A stretch of 11,268 bases of DNA from an uncultured Clostridiaceae bacterium. GTDB lineage: Bacteria > Bacillota > Clostridia > Lachnospirales > Lachnospiraceae. Where the stretch lies: assembly GCA_949948825.1 (NCBI GenBank), contig CATLIJ010000060.1, forward strand, positions 1 to 11,268. Direction: 5' to 3'. The notes below the pieces were generated by a model, which was not told where the DNA came from, made no database searches, and saw only the letters and a list, made by a program, of their open reading frames with translations. Shown here piece by piece: positions 1-7,634 of this stretch (position 1 is the stretch's first letter; each line of letters begins with the position of its first letter). A program made the position numbers and the translations under genes.

Positions 1-2189
1 GTTACAGCGGAAACCGTGAAAATGGCAGAAACGACGGAAGCCGTGGAGCAGGCTATGGCGGGAACCGTGACGGGAACCGGGGAGCAGGCTTTGGCGGGAA
101 TCGTGACGGGAACCGGGGAGCAGGCTTTGGAGGAACCCGTGATGGAAGCCGCGGACCGGCAGGGGGCCGTGACGGCGGAAGAGGCCAGGGCGGTTTTGGC
201 GGAAACCGGGCAGGCGGAGCTTCCCGTCCGGGACAGAGAGATTCCGGAGGCAGAAGCTTTGACACGCCGATTCAGGCAAAGCCCACCAGCAACCGCCAGA
301 ATAAAAACAATTATAAAAATGACCGTTATGACAAAAAGAATGTAAATGAAGACGGGCCAAGAAACAAAGGAGGAAAGGTTTCCAAGCATTCCCTTTCCAT
401 GCCGTCCAAGGCAGCCCAAAAGCCAGTGGAGGAAGTGGTAAAGGTAATTACGCTTCCAGAGACCCTGACAATTAAAGAGCTGGCAGACAAGATGAAGCTG
501 CAGCCCTCGGTGATTATCAAAAAGCTGTTTTTACAGGGTCAGGTAGTGACCTTGAACTCAGAGATTGACTTTGAGAAGGCAGAAGAAATCGCTATGGATT
601 ATGAGGTCCTTTGTGAGAAGGAAGAAAAGATTGACGTGATTGCCGAGCTTTTGAAGGAAGATGAGGAAAACCAGGAGGATATGGTGTCAAGACCTCCGGT
701 TGTCTGTGTTATGGGGCATGTGGACCATGGAAAGACGTCCCTTCTGGATGCCATCCGTTCTACCAATGTGACCTCCAGGGAGGCAGGCGGTATTACTCAG
801 CATATTGGCGCTTATATGGTGGAGACCGGAGGACAGCAGATCACGTTTCTGGATACCCCTGGACATGAGGCATTTACCGCCATGCGGATGCGGGGCGCCA
901 AGTCAACGGATATTGCAATTTTGGTGGTGGCAGCAGATGACGGCGTGATGCCTCAGACCGTGGAGGCCATTAACCATGCCAAGGCTGCAGAGGTGGAGAT
1001 TCTTGTGGCAATCAACAAGATTGATAAACCCAGCGCCAACATTGACCGGGTGAAGCAGGAGCTGTCAGAATATGAGCTGGTTCCTGAGGACTGGGGCGGC
1101 AGCACTATTTTTGTTCCGGTGTCAGCCCACACAAAGGAAGGGATTCCGGAGCTTCTTGAGATGATTCTTCTGGCAGCAGAGGTGAAGGAGCTGAAGGCCA
1201 ATCCCAACCGGAAGGCAAGAGGTCTTGTGATTGAGGCAGAGCTGGATAAAGGAAAAGGTCCTGTGGCCACGATCCTGGTACAGAAGGGAACCCTGCGGGT
1301 GGGAGACAGTGTTACTGCCGGAGCCTGCTATGGCAAGGTCAGGGCCATGATGGATGACAAGGGACGCCGGGTCAAGGAGGCAGGTCCCTCGCAGCCAGTG
1401 GAGATTCTGGGATTGAATGATGTGCCTGGAGCCGGGGATGTGCTGATGGCCACAGAGAATGAGAAAGAGGCCAGAAGCTATGCAGAGACCTTTATTGCAG
1501 AGGGCAAGAACAAGCTGCTGGAGGATACCAAGTCCCGTCTGTCTCTGGATGATCTGTTCAGTCAGATTAAGGCAGGCAATATTAAAGAGCTGCCCATTAT
1601 TGTCAAGGCAGACGTACAGGGTTCTGTGGAGGCAGTAAAGGAGAGTCTGGTGAAGCTTTCCAATGAGGAGGTCATGGTCAAGGTTATCCATGGCGGCGTA
1701 GGCGCGATCAATGAATCGGATGTGGTTCTGGCTTCTGCATCCAATGCAATTATCATTGGCTTTAATGTCAGGCCGGATGCCACAGCCAAGTCCATTGCTG
1801 AGCGGGAGAAGGTGGATCTTAGACTGTACCGGGTGATCTATCAGGCAATCGAGGATGTGGAGGCAGCCATGAAGGGAATGCTGGACCCGGTCTTTGAGGA
1901 GCGGGTAATCGGCCATGGAGTGGTGCGTCAGCTGTTCAAGGCTTCTGGTGTGGGAACCATTGCTGGTTCTTATGTGACAGATGGAAAATTCCAGAGAGGC
2001 TGTTCCTGCAGAATTACCCGGGGGAAGGAGCAGATCTTTGACGGTGCTCTGGCTTCTCTGAAGCGTTTTAAGGATGATGTAAAGGAAGTGGCTACTGGCT
2101 TTGAGTGTGGTCTGGTATTTGAGAAATTTAACGACCTTCAGGAGGATGATGTGATTGAGGCATATGTGATGGTCGAAGTTCCAAGGTAA
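1..2189 (+). CDS. infB: Translation initiation factor IF-2 (5' end outside window)
   Basis: IF-2 is the GTPase that brings initiator fMet-tRNA to the 30S subunit and promotes 50S joining. The reading frame is open from base 3 through the window edge, so the gene is 5'-truncated here; 728 residues are visible. The first ~130 are a low-complexity Gly/Arg/Asn-rich stretch with GGNRDGNRGAGF-type repeats. An IF2N-like segment (ETLTIKELADKM, about nt 459-494) follows. The GTPase domain shows G1 GHVDHGKT (from nt 714), the GGITQH switch region, G3 DTPGHE (852-869) and G4 NKID (1014-1025). The beta-barrel, IF-2 domain 3 and the C-terminal fMet-tRNA-binding barrel follow, ending VEVPR. An internal ATG at 399 is not the start, because the same frame continues upstream with family-like sequence. 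First visible gene of the operon with rbfA. Identification is secure. Confidence 0.97.
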   Translation, partial: YSGNRENGRNDGSRGAGYGGNRDGNRGAGFGGNRDGNRGAGFGGTRDGSRGPAGGRDGGRGQGGFGGNRAGGASRPGQRDSGGRSFDTPIQAKPTSNRQNKNNYKNDRYDKKNVNEDGPRNKGGKVSKHSLSMPSKAAQKPVEEVVKVITLPETLTIKELADKMKLQPSVIIKKLFLQGQVVTLNSEIDFEKAEEIAMDYEVLCEKEEKIDVIAELLKEDEENQEDMVSRPPVVCVMGHVDHGKTSLLDAIRSTNVTSREAGGITQHIGAYMVETGGQQITFLDTPGHEAFTAMRMRGAKSTDIAILVVAADDGVMPQTVEAINHAKAAEVEILVAINKIDKPSANIDRVKQELSEYELVPEDWGGSTIFVPVSAHTKEGIPELLEMILLAAEVKELKANPNRKARGLVIEAELDKGKGPVATILVQKGTLRVGDSVTAGACYGKVRAMMDDKGRRVKEAGPSQPVEILGLNDVPGAGDVLMATENEKEARSYAETFIAEGKNKLLEDTKSRLSLDDLFSQIKAGNIKELPIIVKADVQGSVEAVKESLVKLSNEEVMVKVIHGGVGAINESDVVLASASNAIIIGFNVRPDATAKSIAEREKVDLRLYRVIYQAIEDVEAAMKGMLDPVFEERVIGHGVVRQLFKASGVGTIAGSYVTDGKFQRGCSCRITRGKEQIFDGALASLKRFKDDVKEVATGFECGLVFEKFNDLQEDDVIEAYVMVEVPR
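57..128 (+). repeat. Tandem 36-bp repeat inside infB
   Basis: Two adjacent 36-bp units (57-92 and 93-128) differ by a single base (aac versus aat). Each encodes the 12 residues GGNRDGNRGAGF. A third, diverged unit follows at 129-164 (GGTRDGSRGPAG), and a related partial unit precedes. They lie in the disordered N-terminal region of IF-2 and keep the reading frame, so copy-number change would alter protein length without a frameshift. Confidence 0.9.
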
Positions 2190-2245
2190 TTTTGCTGTAG
2201 TTCAGACCCAAAAGCAGCAGCCTGAAAATCAGGAAAGGATATTAT

Positions 2246-2602
2246 ATGCGGAAAAACAGCATTAAAAATACAAGAATCAATGGGGAGGTGCAGCGGGAGT
2301 TAAGTGAGATCATTCGCGGGGAGATCAAGGATCCGCGGGTGGCAAAGGCCATGGTGAGCGTTGTCTCTGTGGAAGTGACGCCGGATTTAAAATACTGCAA
2401 GGCATATATCAGTGTTTTTGGAAGTACAGAGGCAGCCGCAGAGGCTGTGGAAGGGCTGGAGAGCGCGGTGGGATATATCCGCCGGGAGCTGGCCCACAGA
2501 ATTAATCTGAGAAATACGCCGGAGATTCGCTTTATTTTGGATCAGTCCATTGAACATGGGGTTCACATGTCAAAATTGATTGAGCAGGTGGCAAAAGAGT
2601 AG
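2246..2602 (+). CDS. rbfA: 30S ribosome-binding factor A
   Basis: RbfA is a small single-KH-domain protein that binds the 30S subunit near the 5' end of 16S rRNA. It helps late 30S maturation and cold adaptation. The 118-residue product has the usual family length. It begins MRKNSIKNTRINGEVQRELSEII and carries the characteristic IKDPRV segment (residues 27-32), the VEVTPDLKYCKAYISVFG strand region, and a C-terminal LRNTPEIRF..D.S.EHG motif. The ATG at 2246 is preceded by AGGAAAGG about 7 nt upstream. It lies 56 nt after infB and 24 nt before the next gene, in the standard infB-rbfA order, so it is presumably cotranscribed. The call is secure from sequence and position. Confidence 0.96.
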   Translation: MRKNSIKNTRINGEVQRELSEIIRGEIKDPRVAKAMVSVVSVEVTPDLKYCKAYISVFGSTEAAAEAVEGLESAVGYIRRELAHRINLRNTPEIRFILDQSIEHGVHMSKLIEQVAKE

Positions 2603-2613
2603 AAGCTTATTTT

Positions 2614-2620
2614 GGAGGTG
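2614..2620 (+). promoter_or_regulatory. Shine-Dalgarno that fixes the nrnA start
   Basis: GGAGGTG lies 6 nt before the ATG at 2627. The same frame can be extended back to a TTG at 2612, but that codon overlaps this ribosome binding site and has no good one of its own. ATG 2627 is therefore the chosen start. Confidence 0.8.
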
Positions 2621-2626
2621 AACGGG

Positions 2627-3598
2627 ATGAGCAGAGTGCTGGACATGGCGCAGGAGGCGCAGACAATTGTGATTCTAGGGCATGTGCGTCCGGACGGGGA
2701 CTGTATTGGTTCCTGTCTGGCTGCCTGCTGCTATCTGCTGGAACAGTATCCGGAGAAGACTGTGCAGGTCTGTCTGGAGAAGCCAGCAGAGAAATTCAGC
2801 TATTTGAACCATTTTGATACCATAAGACAGGAGGTGCCGTCCGGACAGAGCTATGATCTGTGTATCTGTCTGGACAGCGGCGACAGGACACGGCTGGGAG
2901 ATTTTGCAGGATATCTGGATGAGGCAAAGCACAGCATTTGTCTGGATCATCATGTGACAAACCGGGGCTATGCGGAAGAGAATATCATTGTTCCGGAGGC
3001 AAGCTCTACCTGTGAGGTGCTGTTTGATTCTCTGGATGTGGAAAAAATCAGCAGGGAAACTGCCATGTGCCTTTATACCGGGATGATTCATGATACCAAT
3101 GTGTTCAAAAACAACAATACATCCCCTCATACCATGGAAATCGCCGGAAAGCTGATGGGAAAAGGGATTGACTTCGGAGGAATTATTGACCATACATTTT
3201 TCCGGAAGACTTATGTACAGAATCAGATTTTGGGACGGGCGCTGTTAGAGAGCATATCTTTTATGGACGGCAAATGTATCTTTGCCGCAGTGCGTCAGAA
3301 GGATATGGCTTTTTACGGCGCGGACAATTCGGATTTGGATGGGATTGTGGAACAGCTTCGGGTTACAGACGGAGTGGAGTGCGCCATATTTCTTCACGAG
3401 ACAGAAACCCATGTGTATAAGGTCAGCATGCGCTCCAACAGCCAGGTGGATGTGAGCAAGGTTGCAGCGTATTTTGGCGGCGGCGGACATGTGCGGGCTG
3501 CAGGCTGTACCATGAACGGAAGTGTTCATGATGTGATCAACAACCTGTCCATACATATTGCCGAGCAGCTGTCCTTAGGGCAGGAGAGCGAGGCATAA
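2627..3598 (+). CDS. nrnA: DHH-family phosphoesterase, NrnA-like (nanoRNase/pAp phosphatase)
   Basis: The 323-residue product is a DHH/DHHA1 phosphoesterase. In Bacillus, NrnA degrades 2-5-nt RNAs and dephosphorylates pAp in the cytoplasm using Mn2+. The metal-binding motifs are all present: HVRPDGD near residues 19-25, the second Asp in CLDSGD, the signature DHH at residues 107-109, and HDTN before the linker. The C-terminal DHHA1 domain carries GGGGH at residues 284-288, followed by VRAAG. Length fits NrnA and excludes the larger RecJ or the CBS-containing pyrophosphatases. The position between rbfA and truB is the usual Firmicute context. The ATG at 2627 is preferred over a TTG 15 nt upstream. 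Which substrate dominates in this organism cannot be read from sequence. Confidence 0.92.
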   Translation: MSRVLDMAQEAQTIVILGHVRPDGDCIGSCLAACCYLLEQYPEKTVQVCLEKPAEKFSYLNHFDTIRQEVPSGQSYDLCICLDSGDRTRLGDFAGYLDEAKHSICLDHHVTNRGYAEENIIVPEASSTCEVLFDSLDVEKISRETAMCLYTGMIHDTNVFKNNNTSPHTMEIAGKLMGKGIDFGGIIDHTFFRKTYVQNQILGRALLESISFMDGKCIFAAVRQKDMAFYGADNSDLDGIVEQLRVTDGVECAIFLHETETHVYKVSMRSNSQVDVSKVAAYFGGGGHVRAAGCTMNGSVHDVINNLSIHIAEQLSLGQESEA

Positions 3599-3606
3599 TA
3601 AAAGGT

Positions 3607-4536
3607 ATGGACGGAATCATCAATGTATATAAGGAAAAGGGGTATACCTCTCATGACGTGGTTGCGAAAATGAGAGGTATTTTACGGATGAAGAAAATCG
3701 GACATACCGGAACCCTGGACCCGGAGGCAGAGGGAGTGCTGCCAGTATGTGTTGGAAAAGCCACAAAGCTGTGTGATTTTTTGACAGACAGAACCAAGAC
3801 TTACCGGGCTGTGCTTCTTTTGGGAAGAGAGACGGATACACAGGATATTACAGGCAATATTTTGTCAGAGACTTTTATAGAAGCCACAGAGGAGCTTGAG
3901 GAGAAGGCATGTGAGGCAGTCCGCAGCTTTGCAGGTCCGTACATGCAGATTCCTCCCATGTATTCTGCCTTAAAGGTCAACGGGAAAAAACTGTATGAGC
4001 TGGCCCGCGCCGGAAAAGAGGTGGAGCGGCAGCCGCGCCTGGTGGAGATTCTGGACATTCAGGTGGAAAAGGCAGAGCTGCCCCGGATTTGGATTCTTGT
4101 TTCCTGCTCTAAGGGGACGTATATCCGGACCTTGTGCCATGATATTGGGAAAAAGCTGGGGTGCGGCGGCTGTATGGAAAGCCTGGTGCGGATTCGTTCC
4201 GGCTCCTTTTGTCTGGAGGACAGTCTGAAGCTTGAGGAGATTGAAGCGCTGCGGGACCGGGGAGAGCTGGCTGCTCATGTGATTCCCCTGGAGATGCCGT
4301 TTCAGGACCTTCCTTGTCTTATCATGAAGGCAGAGAAAAGCGGGGACAAGCTGGTTCATAACGGCAATCCTTTTGAGGAGGTTCTGGCAGAGCCCGGAGA
4401 GGATTTTCTTTTGGAGAAGCGTCCCTTTGCAAGGGCAAGAGTTTATGACAGCAAGGGATGTTTTATTGGCATTTACAGGTATGATGAAGAAAAAAAGCGG
4501 TATCAGCCGCAGAGACTATTTTTGGGAGGCAGTTAA
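3607..4536 (+). CDS. truB: tRNA pseudouridine(55) synthase
   Basis: TruB isomerises U55 in the T-loop of tRNAs to pseudouridine. The 309-residue product opens MDGIINVYKEKGYTSHDVV and contains the family signature GHTGTLDPEAEGVLPVCVG at about residues 32-50. The catalytic Asp is residue 38. Further family segments are KTYRA, QIPPMYSALKVNGKKLYELAR and CSKGTYIRTL. The C-terminus (about residue 235 on) is the TruB C-terminal/PUA-like region. The ATG at 3607 lies 8 nt after the nrnA stop, with a modest AAAGG upstream, so translational coupling to nrnA is likely. Its stop codon is followed directly by the ribF start. The identification is secure. Confidence 0.96.
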   Translation: MDGIINVYKEKGYTSHDVVAKMRGILRMKKIGHTGTLDPEAEGVLPVCVGKATKLCDFLTDRTKTYRAVLLLGRETDTQDITGNILSETFIEATEELEEKACEAVRSFAGPYMQIPPMYSALKVNGKKLYELARAGKEVERQPRLVEILDIQVEKAELPRIWILVSCSKGTYIRTLCHDIGKKLGCGGCMESLVRIRSGSFCLEDSLKLEEIEALRDRGELAAHVIPLEMPFQDLPCLIMKAEKSGDKLVHNGNPFEEVLAEPGEDFLLEKRPFARARVYDSKGCFIGIYRYDEEKKRYQPQRLFLGGS

Positions 4537-5505
4537 ATGCAGGTAATTACCCAAACAAAAGAATTTCAGATAAAAGAGCCTACGGTAGTTACCATTGGCA
4601 AATTTGACGGCCGTCACAAAGGCCATCAGAAGCTGCTTCGGGAAATGCTTCGGTTTCGGCAGCAGGACGGGTTCAAAACAGCGGTTTTTACTTTTTCCAT
4701 GACCCCTGCAGGAGTGGTGTCCGGACAGAAGCAGCAGGTGATTACAACCATAGAAGAGCGCCGGCGGAATATGGAGAAAATGGGATTGGACTATCTGGTG
4801 GAGTATCCCTTTGATCTGCAGGTTGCTCATATGATGCCAGAAGAATTTGTGGAGAAAATTCTGAGGGGGCAGATGAATGCCAGGGTAATTGTGGCAGGTA
4901 CAGACTGTGCCTTTGGCTATCAGCGCAGAGGCAATGCAAAGCTTCTTCAGAGTCTGGCTCCGGTTTATGACTATCAGGCAGTAATTATTGAGAAGGAGCA
5001 GGAGGACCACCGGGATATTAGCAGTACTTATATCCGGGAAGAGCTGGCAGCAGGAAATATGGAAAAGGCGAATAAGCTTTTGGGAGAGCCCTATGCCATT
5101 GGGGGACAGGTGGTTCACGGCAACCGAATCGGCGCACCTTTGCTGGGATTTCCCACAGCGAATCTTTTGCCTCCGCCGGAGAAATATCTGCCCCGGTTTG
5201 GAGTGTATGTGTCCCAGGTAAAGATAGAAGGAAAATACTTTGGGGGAATTACCAATATTGGTAGAAAGCCTACGATTACAGGGGAAAATCCAGTGGGGGT
5301 GGAAACCTTTATTTTGGGGCTGAAGGGGGAAATGGATCTGTATGAAAAGCATATGGAAGTACAGCTTCTGCATTTTCAGCGGCCAGAACAAAAGTTTTCC
5401 GGGCTGGAGAAATTGAAGGAGCAGATTGAGCGGGATAAAAAGGCAGCAGTGGCATATTTTGACAGGTATTGTCTGCCGCAGGACGAATCACCGGAGACAG
5501 AATAA
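4537..5505 (+). CDS. ribF: Bifunctional riboflavin kinase / FMN adenylyltransferase
   Basis: RibF phosphorylates riboflavin to FMN and adenylates FMN to FAD in the cytosol. The 322-residue product has the usual two-domain layout. The N-terminal nucleotidyltransferase domain (about residues 15-170) carries GKFDGRHKGH at 21-30, matching the GxFDGxHxGH signature, and the late ISSTYIR motif near residue 160. The C-terminal riboflavin kinase domain (about 180-310) carries GNRIGAPLLGFPTAN, the FGVYVS strand, TNIGRKPT and VETFILGL. The ATG immediately follows the truB TAA with no gap. The ribosome binding site (GGGAGGC) lies inside the end of truB, so coupling is expected. It is the last gene of this operon in the window; its TAA sits in the loop of a hairpin. 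No FMN riboswitch is visible upstream. Confidence 0.96.
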   Translation: MQVITQTKEFQIKEPTVVTIGKFDGRHKGHQKLLREMLRFRQQDGFKTAVFTFSMTPAGVVSGQKQQVITTIEERRRNMEKMGLDYLVEYPFDLQVAHMMPEEFVEKILRGQMNARVIVAGTDCAFGYQRRGNAKLLQSLAPVYDYQAVIIEKEQEDHRDISSTYIREELAAGNMEKANKLLGEPYAIGGQVVHGNRIGAPLLGFPTANLLPPPEKYLPRFGVYVSQVKIEGKYFGGITNIGRKPTITGENPVGVETFILGLKGEMDLYEKHMEVQLLHFQRPEQKFSGLEKLKEQIERDKKAAVAYFDRYCLPQDESPETE

Positions 5506-5517
5506 TCTCCGGTGATT
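5486..5517 (+). terminator. Perfect 12-bp hairpin spanning the ribF stop codon
   Basis: AATCACCGGAGA (5486-5497) pairs exactly with TCTCCGGTGATT (5506-5517) around the 8-nt loop CAGAATAA. That loop contains the ribF TAA stop (5503-5505). The sequence downstream (TGTCTGTGCG) lacks a U-run. This may be a weak or factor-assisted terminator, or a 3'-end-protecting hairpin, rather than a classical intrinsic terminator. Confidence 0.55.
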
Positions 5518-5563
5518 TGTCTGTGCGCGGAGAGAAAATCTTCCCTGCTGGATTTTGCAGGAG

Positions 5564-5597
5564 AAAGCTTTTTTATCAATCAGTGATAAAGCTTTTT
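5564..5597. terminator. Second hairpin between the convergent genes, possibly bidirectional terminator
   Basis: AAAGCTTTTTTATCA (5564-5578) pairs with TGATAAAGCTTT (5584-5595), with a 3-nt T bulge and the 5-nt loop 5579-5583. On the + strand it ends in five Ts (5593-5597) after GC, so it could finish the ribF transcript. On the - strand it overlaps the last codons and the TGA stop of the 5580-7058 gene, and has only a short T-run. The stem is AT-rich, so termination strength is uncertain. Confidence 0.45.
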
Positions 5598-7058
5598 GGT
5601 CTCATAAACCGGCTCAGAGGTCAGCTCCAGTCCAAGTCTGGAGAAAAAGTTAATATCAACAGAGGAAAGCATCACAGAGGTATGGACCTGGCAGCCCCGC
5701 AGCCTGGGAAGCTGTTCTAAGGCAATCCGGGCATTTTTATCTGTGGCCGCGCACATGGACAGGGCGATCAGCACCTCATCTGTGTGCAGGCGGGGATTGC
5801 GGCTTCCTAAGTACTGGGTCTTCAGACCCTGAATCGGCTCAATAAAAGCCGGAGAGATCAGATGAATCTCATCTGCAATATGTCCTAACTCCTTGACTGC
5901 ATTTAAAAGAGCAGCTGCAGAGGCTCCGAGAAGAGCACTGGTCTTGCCAGTGACGATCTTTCCGTCTGGCAGCTGTAAGGCGGCTGCCGGGGAGCCGTTG
6001 GTCCTGGCCAGCTGATTGGCAGCCACCACTACGGGACGGTCCTGGGGAGTGATCTTAGCCTGCTTCATCAGCAGCTCGGTCTTATACACCTCCTCCTTGC
6101 TTCCCTCATCTCTGGCAAGGCGGTTCAATGCCTGATAATAACGGCGGATGATCTCCTGGCGGGAGGCTTCCTGACACACATCATCATCAATGATGCAGTT
6201 CCCGGCCATGTTGACCCCCATGTCTGTGGGGGACTTGTACGGGCAATAGCCGTAGATCCCTTCAAACATGGCGGCAAGAACCGGAAAGATCTCCACATCC
6301 CGGTTGTAATTGACTGTGGTGATGCCATAGGCATCCAGATGAAACGGGTCAATCATATTCACGTCATTTAAGTCTGCAGTGGCAGCTTCATAGGCAAGAT
6401 TCACCGGATGCTTCAGAGGAATATTCCAGATGGGAAAGGTCTCAAATTTGGCGTAGCCTGCTTTGATGCCTCTCTTATTCTCATGGTAAAGCTGCGACAG
6501 ACAGACAGCCATCTTGCCGCTGCCGGGTCCGGGAGCAGTGATGATGACCAGGGGCTTTGCAGTTTCAATGTATTCGTTCTTTCCATAACCATTGTCGCTG
6601 ACAATATGGGAAATATTGTTGGGATAGCCTTCAATGGGATAGTGGCGGTACACCCGGATGCCCAGTTTCTCCAGCTTGGCCTTAAACTGCTTGGCAGCAG
6701 GCTGTCTGGCGTAACGGGTAATAACCACGCTGCTGACGCAAAGGCCCTTGTCCCTGTACTCCTGAATGAGCCGCAGCACATCCATGTCATAGGTGATTCC
6801 CAGATCATGGCGGACTTTATTTTTTTCAATGTCAGCAGCATTGATGGCAATGATGATCTCCGCCTGGTCCGTAAGCTGCAAAAGCATCTTAAGCTTACTG
6901 TCTGGCTGAAAACCGGGCAGCACCCGCGAGGCATGGTAATCGTCAAATAGTTTTCCGCCAAATTCCAGGTACAGCTTGTCTCCAAACTGAGCGATGCGGT
7001 CGCGGATGTGTTCTGATTGCATGGTGAGATACTTCTGGTTGTCAAATCCTGTCTTCAT
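5580..7058 (-). CDS. DUF1846 family protein of unknown function
   Basis: The 492-residue product matches my recollection of the DUF1846 (UPF0371) family, large conserved cytosolic proteins of many Firmicutes without an established role. It begins MKTGFDNQKYLTMQSEHI. Recognisable stretches include LYLEFGGKLFDDYHASRVLPG, a glycine-rich APGPGSGKM near residues 175-183, FETFPIWNIPLKHPVNLAYEAATADL, and SPTDMGVNMAG. The glycine-rich loop resembles a P-loop but lacks the first Gly and has Met where Ser/Thr would follow Lys, so nucleotide binding is only a possibility. No signal peptide or membrane segment is seen. The frame extends three codons up to a TTG at 7067, but ATG 7058 has AAAGGGG about 11 nt upstream and gives the family-like N-terminus. 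It is convergent with ribF and has its own promoter. Confidence 0.88.
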   Translation of the reverse strand: MKTGFDNQKYLTMQSEHIRDRIAQFGDKLYLEFGGKLFDDYHASRVLPGFQPDSKLKMLLQLTDQAEIIIAINAADIEKNKVRHDLGITYDMDVLRLIQEYRDKGLCVSSVVITRYARQPAAKQFKAKLEKLGIRVYRHYPIEGYPNNISHIVSDNGYGKNEYIETAKPLVIITAPGPGSGKMAVCLSQLYHENKRGIKAGYAKFETFPIWNIPLKHPVNLAYEAATADLNDVNMIDPFHLDAYGITTVNYNRDVEIFPVLAAMFEGIYGYCPYKSPTDMGVNMAGNCIIDDDVCQEASRQEIIRRYYQALNRLARDEGSKEEVYKTELLMKQAKITPQDRPVVVAANQLARTNGSPAAALQLPDGKIVTGKTSALLGASAAALLNAVKELGHIADEIHLISPAFIEPIQGLKTQYLGSRNPRLHTDEVLIALSMCAATDKNARIALEQLPRLRGCQVHTSVMLSSVDINFFSRLGLELTSEPVYETKKLYH

Positions 7059-7087
7059 GGTTGTCAATGCCCCTTTCTGTAATTTCC

Positions 7088-7116
7088 ATTATACACCATG
7101 AAAGGCAGTTTTGCAA
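7088..7116 (-). promoter_or_regulatory. Sigma-A-type promoter for the DUF1846 gene
   Basis: Read on the minus strand, TTGCAA (7116-7111) is separated by 17 nt from a perfect TATAAT (7093-7088). The predicted start near 7081 gives a leader of about 23 nt to the ATG at 7058. Spacing and the -10 box are consensus; the -35 box has one mismatch (TTGCAA versus TTGACA is a two-position swap). Confidence 0.75.
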
Positions 7117-7135
7117 ATTATCCACAAAGATTCCA

Positions 7136-7184
7136 CATCAGGCGTCCGCCTGATGCTTCTTGTCCGTCAAAGACGGGCAAGAAG
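7136..7184. repeat. Two back-to-back perfect or near-perfect inverted repeats
   Basis: CATCAGGCGTCCGCCTGATG (7136-7155) is a 9-bp inverted repeat with a 2-nt centre. Immediately adjoining, CTTCTTGTCCGTC (7156-7168) pairs with GACGGGCAAGAAG (7172-7184) around an AAA loop: 13 pairs, one of them T-G. They lie between the minus-strand RHH gene (stop at 7258) and the promoter of the DUF1846 gene. They may end the RHH transcript, although neither is followed by a T-run on either strand. A REP-like element is the alternative. Confidence 0.6.
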
Positions 7185-7257
7185 ATGCCCTCCGTGAACA
7201 GCAACACGATTCCATGTTACATTCATTTCAAACAGCTTTCCATCGTTTGGCAGATTC

Positions 7258-7461
7258 CTATTCTCCCTGGGATTGGTCTGCATGGTTTTCGGCCTCTTTT
7301 TTTTTCTGCATTTCTGACTGCAAGGTCTCCAGGCCAATTCGTATCAGTTCTACAGTGGCTTCCGAACGTGTCTGGAAACGGTTTTCATAACGAAAATCTT
7401 CAATTTTCTTAAACATCTCATCATCCACAGAAACAGTATAACGCGGTCGATTTGTAGCCAT
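7258..7461 (-). CDS. Small ribbon-helix-helix (CopG/Arc-like) DNA-binding protein
   Basis: The 67-residue product has the RHH pattern. A short strand RYTVSV (residues 7-12) is followed by a first helix DDEMFKKIEDFRYEN. The turn FQTRSEAT leads into a second helix ATVELIRIGLETLQ, and a Lys/Glu-rich polar tail ends the protein. RHH proteins dimerise through the strand and insert it in the DNA major groove; most are repressors or antitoxins. No toxin gene adjoins it: downstream on the same strand is the separately promoted DUF1846 gene. The ATG at 7461 is the only reasonable start because the strand begins seven codons in, yet no Shine-Dalgarno lies at normal spacing. The nearest, AAGGAGG, is about 32 nt upstream. 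Its target is unknown. Confidence 0.75.
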   Translation of the reverse strand: MATNRPRYTVSVDDEMFKKIEDFRYENRFQTRSEATVELIRIGLETLQSEMQKKKEAENHADQSQGE

Positions 7462-7495
7462 ATGTTTTGCCAGATGGGTGGATTCTGGCTTTTCC

Positions 7496-7569
7496 TCCTT
7501 TCCGTGTCTTTGTGATCCTGAAAGTCTCCGGAATTTTATGCTGCCAAAATGGCAGAGATGCGGAAAGGA
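7496..7569 (-). promoter_or_regulatory. Foldable 5' leader of the minus-strand RHH gene
   Basis: In the minus-strand RNA, TCCTTTCCG (7569-7561 reversed) is complementary over 9 bp to CGGAAAGGA (7504-7496 reversed). G-U and A-U pairs extend this to about 13 pairs covering the purine-rich AAGGAGG (7500-7494). Inside the loop a smaller hairpin is formed by CTGCCA/TGGCAG (7541-7555). Such a fold would hide the only strong Shine-Dalgarno-like sequence in the leader. No T-run follows, so a terminator is unlikely. A regulatory role is inference. Confidence 0.4.
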
Positions 7570-7634
7570 AAAATGGTTTTTCTCTTTCCCATGGGGTAAA
7601 ATAAGACATTTTTGGGACGTTATTTTTCATGGTC

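Noticed and set aside
16..345. 109-codon open frame on the + strand
   Set aside because: It is an out-of-frame reading of the repetitive Gly/Arg/Asn-coding part of infB; the true frame is the one continuous with IF-2.
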